From the NCBI GenBank assembly GCA_903917505.1, contig CAIXAY010000330.1, positions 1 to 22,749 on the forward strand: a stretch of DNA of 22,749 nt, written 5' to 3'. The first letter of the stretch is position 1, and each line of letters begins with the position of its first letter. A program made the translations under genes and the position numbers. The notes under the pieces were generated by a model, which was not told the DNA's origin, made no database searches, and saw nothing but the letters and a program-made list of their open reading frames with translations. The stretch is from an uncultured beta proteobacterium (GTDB taxonomy: Bacteria > Pseudomonadota > Gammaproteobacteria > Burkholderiales > Rhodocyclaceae). Shown here piece by piece: positions 6,531 through 15,165 of this stretch.

Positions 6531-7514
6531 ATGGACAGCGTCAACCTTGACGTCTTGCGTTGCGCCGTTGGCTGGACCGCCGCGGGCATTCCCGGCTGCC
6601 TGGTGACGGTGGTCAAAACCTGGGGCAGCTCGCCCCGGCCCGAAGGCGCGCTGCTGGCGATCAGCGGCGACGGCCGGCTGGTCGGCTCGGTCTCCGGCGG
6701 CTGCATCGAGGACGACCTGCTCGAGCGCCTGCGCGGCGCGCCCCCGCTGCGCCCCGACGTGGTGAGCTACGGCATCACCGCCGAGCAGACACGGCGTTTC
6801 GGTCTGCCCTGCGGCGGCACGCTGCAACTAGTGGTCGAACCGCTGCACCCGGACAACGGCCTGGCCCAGGTGCTGGCCGCCATCGAGCGCGGCGAAATCG
6901 TCGCGCGCCGCATGCGTCTCGCCGACGGCAAAGCCGAACTCGTTTCCGAGGTGCCCGAGTGCGCCACGCGCTTCGACGGCACCTTCCTCATTTCGAGCTT
7001 CGGCCCGCGCTGGCGCATGCTGCTGATCGGTGCCGGCCAGCTCTCGCGCTACCTCGCCGAGTTCGCTCTGGCGCTCGACTACCGCATCACCATCTGCGAC
7101 CCGCGCGAGGAATACCGCGGAGCTTGGTCCGTCGCCGGAACGACGCTGAGCGCCGAGATGCCCGACGACGTCGTCATCGCCATGCAGCCGGATACGCGCA
7201 CCGTGATCCTGGCGCTGACGCACGACCCCAAACTCGATGACATGGCGCTGATCGAAGCCCTCAAGTCAGCCGCGTTCTATGTCGGCGCGATCGGCTCGCA
7301 GGCCAACAGCGCCCGCCGCCGCGAGCGCCTCAAGCTCTTCGATCTCGACGACGCCGCGGTCGATCGCCTGCACGGGCCGGTCGGGCTGCCGATCGGCAGC
7401 CGGACGCCGCCTGAAATCGCGCTGGCGATCCTTGCCGATATCGCCGCCCGGCGCAACGGCATCGAACTCGTGCGCAAGCCTTCGGAATATCCGGCGCAGG
7501 CTTCCCGCAAATGA
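6531..7514 (+). CDS. xdhC: XdhC/CoxI-family molybdoenzyme maturation factor
   Basis: A 327-residue protein with both XdhC domains. The N-terminal XdhC_CoxI part (about 10-80) has VKTWGSSPRPEGA and the cysteine-containing GSVSGGCIEDDLL. The C-terminal Rossmann part (about 160-310) has LLIGAGQLSRYLAEFA and the signature YVGAIGSQANSARRRERL. XdhC proteins bind molybdenum cofactor and help insert its sulfurated form into xanthine dehydrogenase-type hydroxylases. The ATG at 6531 has an AGGGAG ribosome site about 9 nt upstream. It overlaps mocA by ATGA, so the two are translationally coupled. No molybdenum hydroxylase subunits lie in the window; the client enzyme must be encoded elsewhere. Confidence 0.92.
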   Translation: MDSVNLDVLRCAVGWTAAGIPGCLVTVVKTWGSSPRPEGALLAISGDGRLVGSVSGGCIEDDLLERLRGAPPLRPDVVSYGITAEQTRRFGLPCGGTLQLVVEPLHPDNGLAQVLAAIERGEIVARRMRLADGKAELVSEVPECATRFDGTFLISSFGPRWRMLLIGAGQLSRYLAEFALALDYRITICDPREEYRGAWSVAGTTLSAEMPDDVVIAMQPDTRTVILALTHDPKLDDMALIEALKSAAFYVGAIGSQANSARRRERLKLFDLDDAAVDRLHGPVGLPIGSRTPPEIALAILADIAARRNGIELVRKPSEYPAQASRK

Positions 7515-8104
7515 TCGTCGGCGTCCTGCTGGCGGCCGGCCAAGCCAGGCGCTTCGGGGGCGACAAACTGCTCGTCGAACTCGACGACGGCCTGTGCGTC
7601 GCCGAAGCGTCCTGCGCCAACTTGCGGCCGGCCGTCGATCGCCTGATCGCCGTCGTTCGCCCGGGCGCAGGCGAACTCGCGCAGCGCCTGGCGCTGGCCG
7701 GCGCCGAAATTTTCGAGTGCGCCCAGGCCGCGGAAGGAATGGGCGCAAGCCTTGCTCACGGCGTCGCGCTGATGCCCGATGCCGACGGCTGGCTGATCGC
7801 GCTCGCCGACATGCCGCTGATCGCCCCCGAGGCGGCCCTGCGCATCGCCGACGCGCTGCGTGCCGGGGCCGCCATCGCCGTTCCGGTGGCGCGCGGGCAG
7901 CGCGGCCATCCGGTCGGCTTTGGTCGCGCGTATTTTGCCGCCTTGACGGCGCTCGACGGTGATCGGGGCGCGCGGACCCTTCTTGCGCAGAACGCCGATC
8001 GCGTCATCGAGATCCCGATAGCCGACGCTTCGGCCTGGCTGGACATCGACACCGTCGACGATGTCGCGATCGCGAGAAAGTTCTTTAAACGCGGCCATCC
8101 CTAG
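7511..8104 (+). CDS. mocA: Molybdenum cofactor nucleotidyltransferase, MocA/MobA-like
   Basis: A 197-residue NTP-transferase. The nucleotide-binding start VLLAAGQARRFGGDKL (5-20), the LADMP metal-binding motif (near 98) and GQRGHPVGF (about 134-142) match the MocA/MobA family. MocA attaches CMP to molybdopterin for xanthine dehydrogenase-type enzymes, while MobA attaches GMP for DMSO-reductase-type enzymes. The neighbouring xdhC favours the MocA role. Its ATG overlaps the xdhC stop. It ends 35 bp from the convergent LysR gene, with no clear terminator between them. Confidence 0.88.
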   Translation: MIVGVLLAAGQARRFGGDKLLVELDDGLCVAEASCANLRPAVDRLIAVVRPGAGELAQRLALAGAEIFECAQAAEGMGASLAHGVALMPDADGWLIALADMPLIAPEAALRIADALRAGAAIAVPVARGQRGHPVGFGRAYFAALTALDGDRGARTLLAQNADRVIEIPIADASAWLDIDTVDDVAIARKFFKRGHP

Positions 8105-8139
8105 ACAGGCCGCTAGTGTCCTGAATTGCCGGTGCGCGC

Positions 8140-9048
8140 TCAAGGGTCGACATGCTGAAACAAGGCCGGCTCTTCCTCCACGATGCGGCGCAGGAAATCC
8201 CAACCGGCGCGGACATGGCGCAAACGGAACAGGTCTGAAGGCACGGCGATCCACAGCGTCAGCGTAATCTTCGCCCGGCCCGGCAGAATGCGCACCAGTT
8301 CCCGGCGATCGCCGACGACATACGGCGTTGTCATGCAAAGGCCCATGCCCGAGGCAACCGCTTCGCACTGCGCCAGCATGCTGGTGCTGGTGAAGCGGCG
8401 GTGTGGCTGTGGCGTCAGCCGTTCCAGGTAGCGCAGTTCGTCGCTCATCAACTGATCCTGCACATAGTCGATGAAATCGTGCTCGGCGAGATCGGCCGGC
8501 TCCTCGATTGGCGGATGGTCGGCGAGGTACCGCACCGATCCATACAAATGATATTCAAGCGTGGTCAGCCGCGATACGACGTAGCGCCCGGTGTGCGGGG
8601 GATTGAGCGTCACCACGATATCCACTTCGCGCGCCGCGAGGTTGGGAAAATGCGGCAAGGGCATCAATTCCACCTGCAATTCGGGATGCTCGGCATACAG
8701 CTGCGCCAGCCGCGGGACCACGACGCAGATACCGAAACCCTCCGGGGTGCCGATGCGCACGATGCCGGTGGCGCCGCCGCTTTTGATCCCGTGCTCGGAC
8801 ATGGCGACAAGCATCTCGGCCTCCATCGTCTCGGCGTGCGGCACCAGCCCTTCCCCGATCTCGGTCAGGGTGTAGCCGCCACGGCGCCGCTTGAATAGCG
8901 TGCAGGCGAGCCGCTGTTCGAGGCGCGCGATGCGGCGCGCCACCGTCGTATGTTCGACTGCGAGCTTGCGCGCCGTCGCCGAGAGGCTGCCCGTGCGCGC
9001 GAGCTCGAGAAAAAAGCGCAGGTCGCCCCAATCCGGAAATTGACTCAT
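8140..9048 (-). CDS. LysR-family transcriptional regulator
   Basis: A 302-residue LysR regulator. The N-terminal winged helix-turn-helix (about 7-64) reads DLRFFLELARTGSLSATARK followed by TTVARRIARLEQ. The remainder is the periplasmic-binding-like effector domain. The ATG at 9048 is preferred over a GTG at 9075 because the domain starts right after it and GGGGGAG lies just upstream, though the spacing is tight. It is divergent from the SDR / CoA-transferase / permease genes, the usual layout for a LysR protein controlling its neighbour operon. The inducer may be the hydroxy or keto acid handled by that operon, which is inferred from position alone. Confidence 0.92.
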   Translation of the reverse strand: MSQFPDWGDLRFFLELARTGSLSATARKLAVEHTTVARRIARLEQRLACTLFKRRRGGYTLTEIGEGLVPHAETMEAEMLVAMSEHGIKSGGATGIVRIGTPEGFGICVVVPRLAQLYAEHPELQVELMPLPHFPNLAAREVDIVVTLNPPHTGRYVVSRLTTLEYHLYGSVRYLADHPPIEEPADLAEHDFIDYVQDQLMSDELRYLERLTPQPHRRFTSTSMLAQCEAVASGMGLCMTTPYVVGDRRELVRILPGRAKITLTLWIAVPSDLFRLRHVRAGWDFLRRIVEEEPALFQHVDP

Positions 9049-9114
9049 GACTCCCCCGCTTGTGCATAGACGCACAGCATATTGGCAAAAACTCGCATTT
9101 TAAACCGTATTCCT

Positions 9115-9133
9115 TGAATGCATACTGCATTCA
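9115..9133. promoter_or_regulatory. Dyad in the LysR-SDR intergenic region (candidate operator)
   Basis: TGAATGCA-N3-TGCATTCA is a perfect 8-bp inverted repeat in the 149-bp divergent region, 65 bp before the SDR start codon. A second, weaker dyad TGTGC-N6-GCACA lies at 9061-9076, close to the LysR start. Two sites of this kind are common in LysR control regions. The exact T-N11-A core is not present. Confidence 0.5.
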
Positions 9134-9197
9134 CGCACAGGCCCTAAGCAGCCGGGCAGGGGGTCTAAAAAATCAATCATCTCGGGGGAATCGCAAC

Positions 9198-9992
9198 ATG
9201 GATATCAGGGGTTTGGTCGCCGTCATTACCGGCGGCGCGAGCGGCATCGGCGAATGCGTCGCCAAAGATCTCGCCCGCCTGGGCGCCAAAGTGGTCATTG
9301 GCGACATGGCGGCACAACAGATCGAGCGCGTTGTCGGCGAGATCAAGGCGGCGCACGGCGAAGCGCTGGGCGTGACCGCCAATGTCACCAACGAAGGCGA
9401 TATGGCGCGGCTGATGGATAGCGCGATCGCCGCGTTCGGCGCCATCAACGTCGTCGTCTCGTGCGCCGGGATTATCCGCGACGGCGTGATGATCAATACC
9501 GACAAGGACACCGGCAAGGTGAAGAAGGTGATGTCCCTTGACGATTTCAAGGCAGTCATCGAGGTCAACCTGACCGGCTCCTTCCTGACCATGCGCGAGG
9601 CTGCGCGGCGCATGGTCGAAAACGGCTATCCGGGCGTGCTGATCATGGTCTCGTCGATCAACAAGACCGGCCAGATCGGCCAGCTCAACTATTCCTCGAC
9701 CAAGGTGGCCATCGAGCTCTGGCCGAAGATCCTGTCGGGCGAGTTCCACATGAAAGGCATCCGGAATATCCGTGTCGCATCGGTGTCGCCGGGCTATGTC
9801 GCGACGCCGATCCTGCAGGGCATGAATCAGGACGCCCTGGCCGCGCTGCTCAAGGACGTGCATATCCAGAGACTCGTGCAGCCTGCCGAAATCGCTTCGG
9901 CGGTGCGTTTCATCGTCGACAACGACGCCTTCGATGCGGCCGACATCGAAGTCACCGGCGGTGTGTGCTACGTCAAGTCGAGAGCCAAGTAA
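9198..9992 (+). CDS. Short-chain dehydrogenase/reductase, probable 3-hydroxyacyl-type
   Basis: A 264-residue classical SDR. The cofactor motif TGGASGIG is at 11-18, SCAG (88-91) replaces the usual NNAG, and Asn124 lies in VNLTG. The catalytic set Ser152, Tyr165 and Lys169 is intact, followed by PGYVATP. The ATG at 9198 is chosen because GGGGGA precedes it and the fold begins at once; the open frame further upstream has no ribosome site. A loop at about 100-111 (NTDKDTGKVKK) is longer than in FabG. It is the first of three genes with a CoA-transferase and a GntP permease, which suggests oxidation of a hydroxy acid (for example 3-hydroxybutyrate to acetoacetate) before CoA activation. FabG-like or type II 3-hydroxyacyl-CoA dehydrogenase roles remain possible. 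Confidence 0.9.
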   Translation: MDIRGLVAVITGGASGIGECVAKDLARLGAKVVIGDMAAQQIERVVGEIKAAHGEALGVTANVTNEGDMARLMDSAIAAFGAINVVVSCAGIIRDGVMINTDKDTGKVKKVMSLDDFKAVIEVNLTGSFLTMREAARRMVENGYPGVLIMVSSINKTGQIGQLNYSSTKVAIELWPKILSGEFHMKGIRNIRVASVSPGYVATPILQGMNQDALAALLKDVHIQRLVQPAEIASAVRFIVDNDAFDAADIEVTGGVCYVKSRAK

Positions 9993-10029
9993 CGGGCCGT
10001 GCGCTGCGCGGCAACCGAGGGGAAATGAC

Positions 10030-11973
10030 ATGAAGCGAAACAAGGTAGTTACTGCCGAAGAGGCCATTGCGCTGATCAAGGATGGCGACACGATTGCCGC
10101 CGCCGGCTTCGTCGGCAACGGCACGCCGGAAGAACTGATCATCGCGCTCGAGAAGCGCTATCGCGACAGCCAGTCGCCGCGCGGCCTGACGCTGCTGTTC
10201 GCTTCCGGCCTCGGCGACGGCAAGGAAAGAGGCTTGAACCGGCTGGCCCTCGACGGCCTGTGGAAGCGGGTCATCGCCGGCCACTACGGCTTGATGCCGA
10301 AGATGGGGCAACTGGCGCTGGCCAACGGTTTTGAAGCCTACAACCTGCCGCAGGGCATCCTCACCAATCTGTACCGGGCGGTGGCGGCGAAGCGGCCTGG
10401 CGTTTTCTCCAAGGTCGGGCTTGGCACCTTCGTCGATCCGCGCATCGAGGGCGGCCGGGTCAATGAGCGCGCCACCGAAGACCTCGTCGAAGTGGTGACG
10501 CTGGCCGGCGAGGAATGGCTGTTCATGAAGTCCTTCCCGCTCAACGTCGCTTTCATTCGCGGCACGACGGCCGACAGTTCGGGCAACATCACGTTCGAAA
10601 AAGAGATCCTCACGCTCGATACGCTGTCGATGGCGATCGCCGTGCACAACGGCGGCGGCATCGTCATCGCCCAGGTCGAACGGATCGCCGCCAAAGGCTC
10701 GCTCAAAGCCAAGGAGGTCAAGGTCCCCGGCGTCCTCGTCGACTATGTGGTCGTGGCCAAGCCGGAAAACCACATGCAGACCTATGCAACGCAATACAGC
10801 CCCGTCCTTTCGGGCGAGCTCAAGATCGACATGCAGACCCCGCGCAAGGCACTCCTGCTCGACGAGCGCAAGATCATCGCGCGCCGCGCCGCGCTCGAAT
10901 TGTCGCCTTTCGACCTCATCAATCTCGGGATCGGCGTTCCGGAAGGCGTTTCGGCGATCGCCAACGAGGAAAAGATTCTGTCGTACCTGACGATGACCGT
11001 CGAACCCGGCGTGATCGGCGGCATGCCGACCGGCGGCCTCGATTTCGGCGGCTCGGTCAACGCCGAAGCCGTGATCGACATGCCCGACCAGTTCGATTTC
11101 TACGACGGCGGCGGCCTCGACCTGACCTGTCTGGGCATGGCGCAGTGCGACGTCAACGGCAACGTGAATTCGAGCAAGTTCGGCAAGAAGCTTGCCGGCT
11201 GCGGCGGCTTCATCAACATCAGCCAGAACGCGAAGAAGGTGCTCTTCGTCGGAACGCTGACCGCCGACGGGCTGGAGATCGCGGTCGAGAACGGCAAACT
11301 GCGCATCGTCCAGGAAGGCAAGACCAAGAAATTCATCAAGCAGGTTCAGCAGATCACTTTCGGCGGCAAGATCGCCAGCCAGGGCGACCAGGAAATCCTC
11401 TACATCACCGAACGCGCGGTGTTCCGCCTCAGCGGCGGCGAAGTCGAACTGATCGAAGTCGCGCCGGGCGTCGATGTCGAAAAAGACGTCCTCGCACAAA
11501 TGGATTTTCGTCCGCTGATGAAGCAGGTCACGACGATGGACGCACGGATTTTCAAGCCGCGGCCGATGGACATCCGCGCCGAGTTCCTGATTCGCGATCT
11601 GGAAAAACGGATCGTGTACCACCCGGAAAAGAACCTGCTGTTCCTCGATCTGTCGGGCCTGGAAATCGAAACCGTCGAGGATTGCGAAAACATTCGCGAT
11701 GTGGCCAAAGCCAAGTGCATTGCCGCCGGCCGCAAGGTTCGCGCGGTGGTCGACTACGACTCCTTCAGCATTTCCGAGGACCTCGTCGACACCTACATCG
11801 ACATCACCAAACCGGTCATCGAGGCGTACTACGAGGAAGTGACGCGATTCACCGGCAGCAAGGAAATGCGGGACAAGCTCGCCGAGAGGTTTGCCCAGCA
11901 TGCATTGGCACCCAGCATCTTCGGTACGGAAGAAGAGGCCGAGCGCTTCATTTACTCGCCGAATCTTGTATAG
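10030..11973 (+). CDS. Family I acyl-CoA:acetate/3-ketoacid CoA-transferase (YdiF/Pct type)
   Basis: A 647-residue single-chain CoA-transferase with alpha-like (1 to about 240) and beta-like (about 280-515) halves. The catalytic glutamate should be Glu325 in TVEPGVIGG, preceded by the LGIGVPEGVSAIANEE loop. The enzyme moves CoA between an acyl-CoA donor and a free acid such as acetate, propionate or acetoacetate through a glutamyl-CoA intermediate. YdiF and propionate CoA-transferase are about 525-530 residues, so this protein carries roughly 130 extra residues at the C-terminus (from about 515). The ATG at 10030 has a GAGGGG site; it starts 37 nt after the SDR. Together with the SDR and permease it fits a hydroxy/keto acid utilisation operon. 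The acid specificity is not readable. Confidence 0.9.
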   Translation: MKRNKVVTAEEAIALIKDGDTIAAAGFVGNGTPEELIIALEKRYRDSQSPRGLTLLFASGLGDGKERGLNRLALDGLWKRVIAGHYGLMPKMGQLALANGFEAYNLPQGILTNLYRAVAAKRPGVFSKVGLGTFVDPRIEGGRVNERATEDLVEVVTLAGEEWLFMKSFPLNVAFIRGTTADSSGNITFEKEILTLDTLSMAIAVHNGGGIVIAQVERIAAKGSLKAKEVKVPGVLVDYVVVAKPENHMQTYATQYSPVLSGELKIDMQTPRKALLLDERKIIARRAALELSPFDLINLGIGVPEGVSAIANEEKILSYLTMTVEPGVIGGMPTGGLDFGGSVNAEAVIDMPDQFDFYDGGGLDLTCLGMAQCDVNGNVNSSKFGKKLAGCGGFINISQNAKKVLFVGTLTADGLEIAVENGKLRIVQEGKTKKFIKQVQQITFGGKIASQGDQEILYITERAVFRLSGGEVELIEVAPGVDVEKDVLAQMDFRPLMKQVTTMDARIFKPRPMDIRAEFLIRDLEKRIVYHPEKNLLFLDLSGLEIETVEDCENIRDVAKAKCIAAGRKVRAVVDYDSFSISEDLVDTYIDITKPVIEAYYEEVTRFTGSKEMRDKLAERFAQHALAPSIFGTEEEAERFIYSPNLV

Positions 11974-12024
11974 GTCGTCTGCAAACCCGGCAACTCAATA
12001 AATAGAATTCGAAGGAGGGTCAAA

Positions 12025-13428
12025 ATGTCATTGCTGACAGTTCTGGGATCGCTATGTTTCCTGATGTTTGTCGCCTATCGCGGCTACAGCGTCATCCTGT
12101 TCGCGCCGATCGCGGCGATGGGCGCCGTTCTGTTCACCGATCCGTCGCTCGTTCCGGCGATGTTCACCGGCTTGTTCATGGACAAGATGGTCATCTTCGT
12201 CAAACTCTATTTTCCGATCTTCCTGCTCGGGGCAGTATTCGGCAAGGTGATCGAACTCTCGGGCTTCACCAAGTCCATCGTCAATTTCGTCGTCAAGTCG
12301 GTGGGCAGCGAACGCGCCATCTTCGCCATCGTTCTCGTCTGCTGCCTGCTGACCTATGGCGGCGTCTCGGTCTTCGTCGTGGTCTTCGCCGTCTATCCGT
12401 TCGCCGCCGAGATGTTCAAGGCCGGCGACATTCCCAAGCGCCTGATTCCCGGGACGATAGCGCTCGGATCATTCACCATCACGATGGACGCCTTCCCGGG
12501 AACGCCGCAAATCCAGAACGTCATCCCGGCCACTTTCTTCAAGACCGACATTTACGCGGCGCCGTGGCTCGGCATCATCGGCGGATCGCTGATCGTCGCC
12601 GCCGGCCTTGCCTACCTCGAGTGGATGCGCCGCCGCGCGCGCGCCGCCGGCGAAGGCTACGGGACCGGCCATCTCAACGAGCCGGTGCCTTTCGACGCCG
12701 AGCACGAGCATCTGCCGCATCCGGCCATCGCCCTGTTGCCGCTGGTGATGGTCGCGGTGGCCAACAGGGTGTTCACCGACATCATCCCGAAAGTGTTCGG
12801 CGAATCGCAATCCTTCCTGCCGAGCGTCATCGGAAAGGTGGCGCCGGTGGTGCAGAAGATCGATTCGGTGAAGGCGCTGTGGGCGGTCGAAGGCGCCCTG
12901 CTGGTCGGCATCGCTTTCGTTTTCCTGTTCGCCTTCAAGCCGGTGATGACGCGCTTCGCGGAAGGCAGCAAGTCGGCGATCGGCGGCGCGCTGCTGGCCT
13001 CGATCAACACCGCGTCGGAATACGGCTACGGCGCGGTAATTGCAGCGCTGCCGGGATTCCTCATGGTCGCCGATGCGCTCAAGACCATTCCCAATCCGCT
13101 GGTCAATGAAGCCGTCAGCGTTTCGGCGCTCGCCGGCATCGTCGGTTCGGCGTCGGGCGGTCTGGGCATTGCGCTGGCCGCCATGTCCGATCTCTTCATC
13201 GCCAATGCCAATGCCGCGGGGATCCCGATGGAAGTCATGCACCGCATCGCCTCGATGGCCTCGGGCGGCATGGACTCGCTGCCGCACAACGGCGCGGTGA
13301 TCACGCTGCTGATGGTGACCGGCCTGACGCATCGTCAATCCTACAAGGACATCTTCGCCATCACCATTCTCAAGACGGTAGGCGTCTTTGTGGTGATCGG
13401 AATTTACTACTTGACCGGGATCGTCTGA
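12025..13428 (+). CDS. GntP-family permease (hydroxy acid/gluconate type)
   Basis: A 467-residue integral membrane protein, hydrophobic almost throughout, with a hydrophilic segment at about 200-230. The pattern of paired hydrophobic spans, the PGTPQIQNVIPA motif (about 156-167) and the glycine-rich ASGGLGIAL near 375 are those of the GntP/hydroxybutyrate permease family, which are proton-coupled carboxylate symporters of the inner membrane. A strong ribosome site (GAAGGAGGG) precedes the ATG, 51 nt after the CoA-transferase stop. It is the last gene before a strong terminator. Operon context suggests import of the SDR substrate, for example 3-hydroxybutyrate. The substrate is inferred from neighbours, and gluconate is less likely because no gluconate kinase is present. 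Confidence 0.88.
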   Translation: MSLLTVLGSLCFLMFVAYRGYSVILFAPIAAMGAVLFTDPSLVPAMFTGLFMDKMVIFVKLYFPIFLLGAVFGKVIELSGFTKSIVNFVVKSVGSERAIFAIVLVCCLLTYGGVSVFVVVFAVYPFAAEMFKAGDIPKRLIPGTIALGSFTITMDAFPGTPQIQNVIPATFFKTDIYAAPWLGIIGGSLIVAAGLAYLEWMRRRARAAGEGYGTGHLNEPVPFDAEHEHLPHPAIALLPLVMVAVANRVFTDIIPKVFGESQSFLPSVIGKVAPVVQKIDSVKALWAVEGALLVGIAFVFLFAFKPVMTRFAEGSKSAIGGALLASINTASEYGYGAVIAALPGFLMVADALKTIPNPLVNEAVSVSALAGIVGSASGGLGIALAAMSDLFIANANAAGIPMEVMHRIASMASGGMDSLPHNGAVITLLMVTGLTHRQSYKDIFAITILKTVGVFVVIGIYYLTGIV

Positions 13429-13460
13429 TTGTCCAGGTCCAGGCCGGGCTGGATAGAATA

Positions 13461-13492
13461 AAGGGGTGCGGCTCGCGAGAGCCGCACCCCTT
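13461..13492. terminator. Bidirectional intrinsic terminator
   Basis: Perfect 14-bp arms (13461-13474 and 13479-13492) flank a GCGA loop, followed by TTCTTAACTT on the plus strand and an A-rich stretch on the other side (T-rich on the minus strand). It lies between the convergent permease gene and the decarboxylase operon and should end both. Confidence 0.85.
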
Positions 13493-13530
13493 CTTAACTT
13501 GCCTGCAGGCCGAATTCTGATTCGCCGACC

Positions 13531-14658
13531 TTAACCGCCCGCACCCATCAGCGCCAGCACGACACCGCCAGCGACGACGCTGGCGACCTGGCCGGCAGCG
13601 TTGGCGCCCATCGCGTGCATCAGCAGGAAGTTCTCGAAGTCCTCCTCCTGGGCGACGCGCTGGACGACGCGCGCGGCCATCGGGAAGGCGCTGATTCCGG
13701 CCGCCCCGACCAGCGGGTTGACCTTGCCACCGCTGATCCAGTTGAGGATCTTGGCGAAAATGATGCCGGCGCCCGCATCGACCGCAAAAGCGATGATGCC
13801 GAGAACCAGAATGGCCATCGTCGCGGGCTTCAGGAAATCGGTGCCGACCATCGTCGAACCGATGGCCAGGCCAAGGAAGAGCGTGACGGTATTGGCGATC
13901 TCCTCGGCCGACGCCTTGGTCAGCCGTTCGACCGCGCCGGATTCCTTCATCAGGTTGCCGAGCATCAGCATGCCGATCAGCGGCGTGGCGAAAGGCACCA
14001 GCGTGCCGACCAGCACCGTCACGACGATCGGGAACATGATGCGCGTGCGCGCGCTGATCTTGCGCGAACTGTAGGGCATGCGGATCTGGCGCTCTTTCTG
14101 CGTCGTCAGCAGTTTCATGATCGGCGGCAGGATGATAGGCACCAGCGACATGTAGCTGTAGGCGGCGACGGTGATTGGCCCGAGCATGTGCGGCGCCAGC
14201 AGGCCGCTGACGTAGATCGAGGTCGGCCCGTCGATGGCGCCGATGATGCCGATCGATGCCGCTTCGTTCGGCGTGAAGCCGATCAGCAGCGCCAGGATCA
14301 GGGTCAGGAAGATGCCGAACTGGCCGGCCGCGCCGATCAGGATGAGGCGCGGGTTTTCGAGCAGCGGCCCGAAATCGGTCAGCGCCCCAATGCCGACGAA
14401 GACGAGCAGCGGATACAGCTCGTTGGTCACGCCGAAGTTGTAGAGCAGTTTCAGCATGCCGTCGTCGGCGATCAGCGGCGAGAGCGGCAGATTGGCGAGC
14501 ATGCAGCCGGCGGCGATCGGCAGCAGCAGCAGCGGCTCGTAATCCTTGACGATGGCCAGATACATGAGGACGAACGACACGCCCAGCATGACCAGCGACT
14601 GCCAGGTGACGTTGTTGATGCCTTTGAGCAGCAGGCCGATCGTTTCGTGATCGATCAT
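13531..14658 (-). CDS. Na+-translocating decarboxylase, beta (membrane) subunit, OadB/MmdB type
   Basis: A 375-residue polytopic inner-membrane protein. It decarboxylates the carboxybiotin on the carrier subunit and couples this to export of Na+. The family motif GIIGAIDGPTSIYV (137-150) holds Asp143, which matches the Asp needed for Na+ transport in OadB. The conserved C-terminal part (ISAFPMAARVVQ, then HAMGANAAGQVASVVAGG) is complete. Length is normal for MmdB/GcdB/OadB. AGGAGG lies 9 nt upstream of the ATG, inside the end of the biotin carrier gene; the gap is 3 nt. It is the last gene of the operon, followed by the shared terminator. Confidence 0.95.
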   Translation of the reverse strand: MIDHETIGLLLKGINNVTWQSLVMLGVSFVLMYLAIVKDYEPLLLLPIAAGCMLANLPLSPLIADDGMLKLLYNFGVTNELYPLLVFVGIGALTDFGPLLENPRLILIGAAGQFGIFLTLILALLIGFTPNEAASIGIIGAIDGPTSIYVSGLLAPHMLGPITVAAYSYMSLVPIILPPIMKLLTTQKERQIRMPYSSRKISARTRIMFPIVVTVLVGTLVPFATPLIGMLMLGNLMKESGAVERLTKASAEEIANTVTLFLGLAIGSTMVGTDFLKPATMAILVLGIIAFAVDAGAGIIFAKILNWISGGKVNPLVGAAGISAFPMAARVVQRVAQEEDFENFLLMHAMGANAAGQVASVVAGGVVLALMGAGG

Positions 14659-14661
14659 TGC

Positions 14662-15165
14662 TCAGTCCTCCTGGTATTTGAAGATCGCGTCACCATGATC
14701 GACACTCTGGCCATCGGCGACATAGACTTCAGCCACCGTGCCGGCGCGCGGCGCGCCGATGACGTTGTGCATCTTCATCGCGTCGAGAACGGCCACCTGC
14801 TGCCCGCGCTCGACCGTGTCGCCGGCCTTGATGCTGACTTCGAGAATGATGCCGGGCATCGGCGCGGTCAGGGTGCCCTTGCCGCCGGCAGCCGGCTTGC
14901 GCGGCACTGACGCCGCCGGCGCAGCGGCCTGCGGCGCCGGCACCTGGGTTACGCGCGGCGCCGTGTTGACCGCGACGACGCGCGGCGCGGCGCCCGCCCC
15001 AGCCTGGAAGCCCGGCGCAATCGTCGCCTCGCCGAGATTCTCGTCGCTCGACAGCGTGACCTCGTAGGACTCGTCGCCAACCACCACGGCGAAGCGGTCG
15101 GCGGCGATTTCCTGCACGTCGATCACGAACTCACGGTCACTGATATCCAATTTGTAGCGTCGCAT
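14662..15165 (-). CDS. Biotin carboxyl carrier protein (decarboxylase gamma/C subunit)
   Basis: A 167-residue biotin carrier. Residues 1-45 form a small beta-rich domain, 55-95 an Ala/Pro-rich flexible linker, and 97-165 a biotinyl domain with DAMKMHN; the biotinylated residue is Lys131. The protein ferries the carboxyl group from the carboxyltransferase to the membrane beta subunit. The ATG at 15165 is preferred: an AGGGGAAG site precedes it, and it overlaps the stop of the OadG-type gene as TAATG, which implies translational coupling. An upstream in-frame TTG at 15186 is less likely. Confidence 0.93.
   Translation of the reverse strand: MRRYKLDISDREFVIDVQEIAADRFAVVVGDESYEVTLSSDENLGEATIAPGFQAGAGAAPRVVAVNTAPRVTQVPAPQAAAPAASVPRKPAAGGKGTLTAPMPGIILEVSIKAGDTVERGQQVAVLDAMKMHNVIGAPRAGTVAEVYVADGQSVDHGDAIFKYQED

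Noticed and set aside
8105..8139. CTAGTGTCCTGAATT between mocA and the LysR gene as an insertion-sequence scar
   Set aside because: It slightly resembles the plsB/IS junction (CTAGTGTAGTG), but the match is too short and no transposase remnant or repeat is present.
9099..9197. N-terminal extension of the SDR by an upstream start
   Set aside because: The cofactor-binding fold begins at the ATG at 9198, which has a ribosome site; the upstream frame lies within the operator region.
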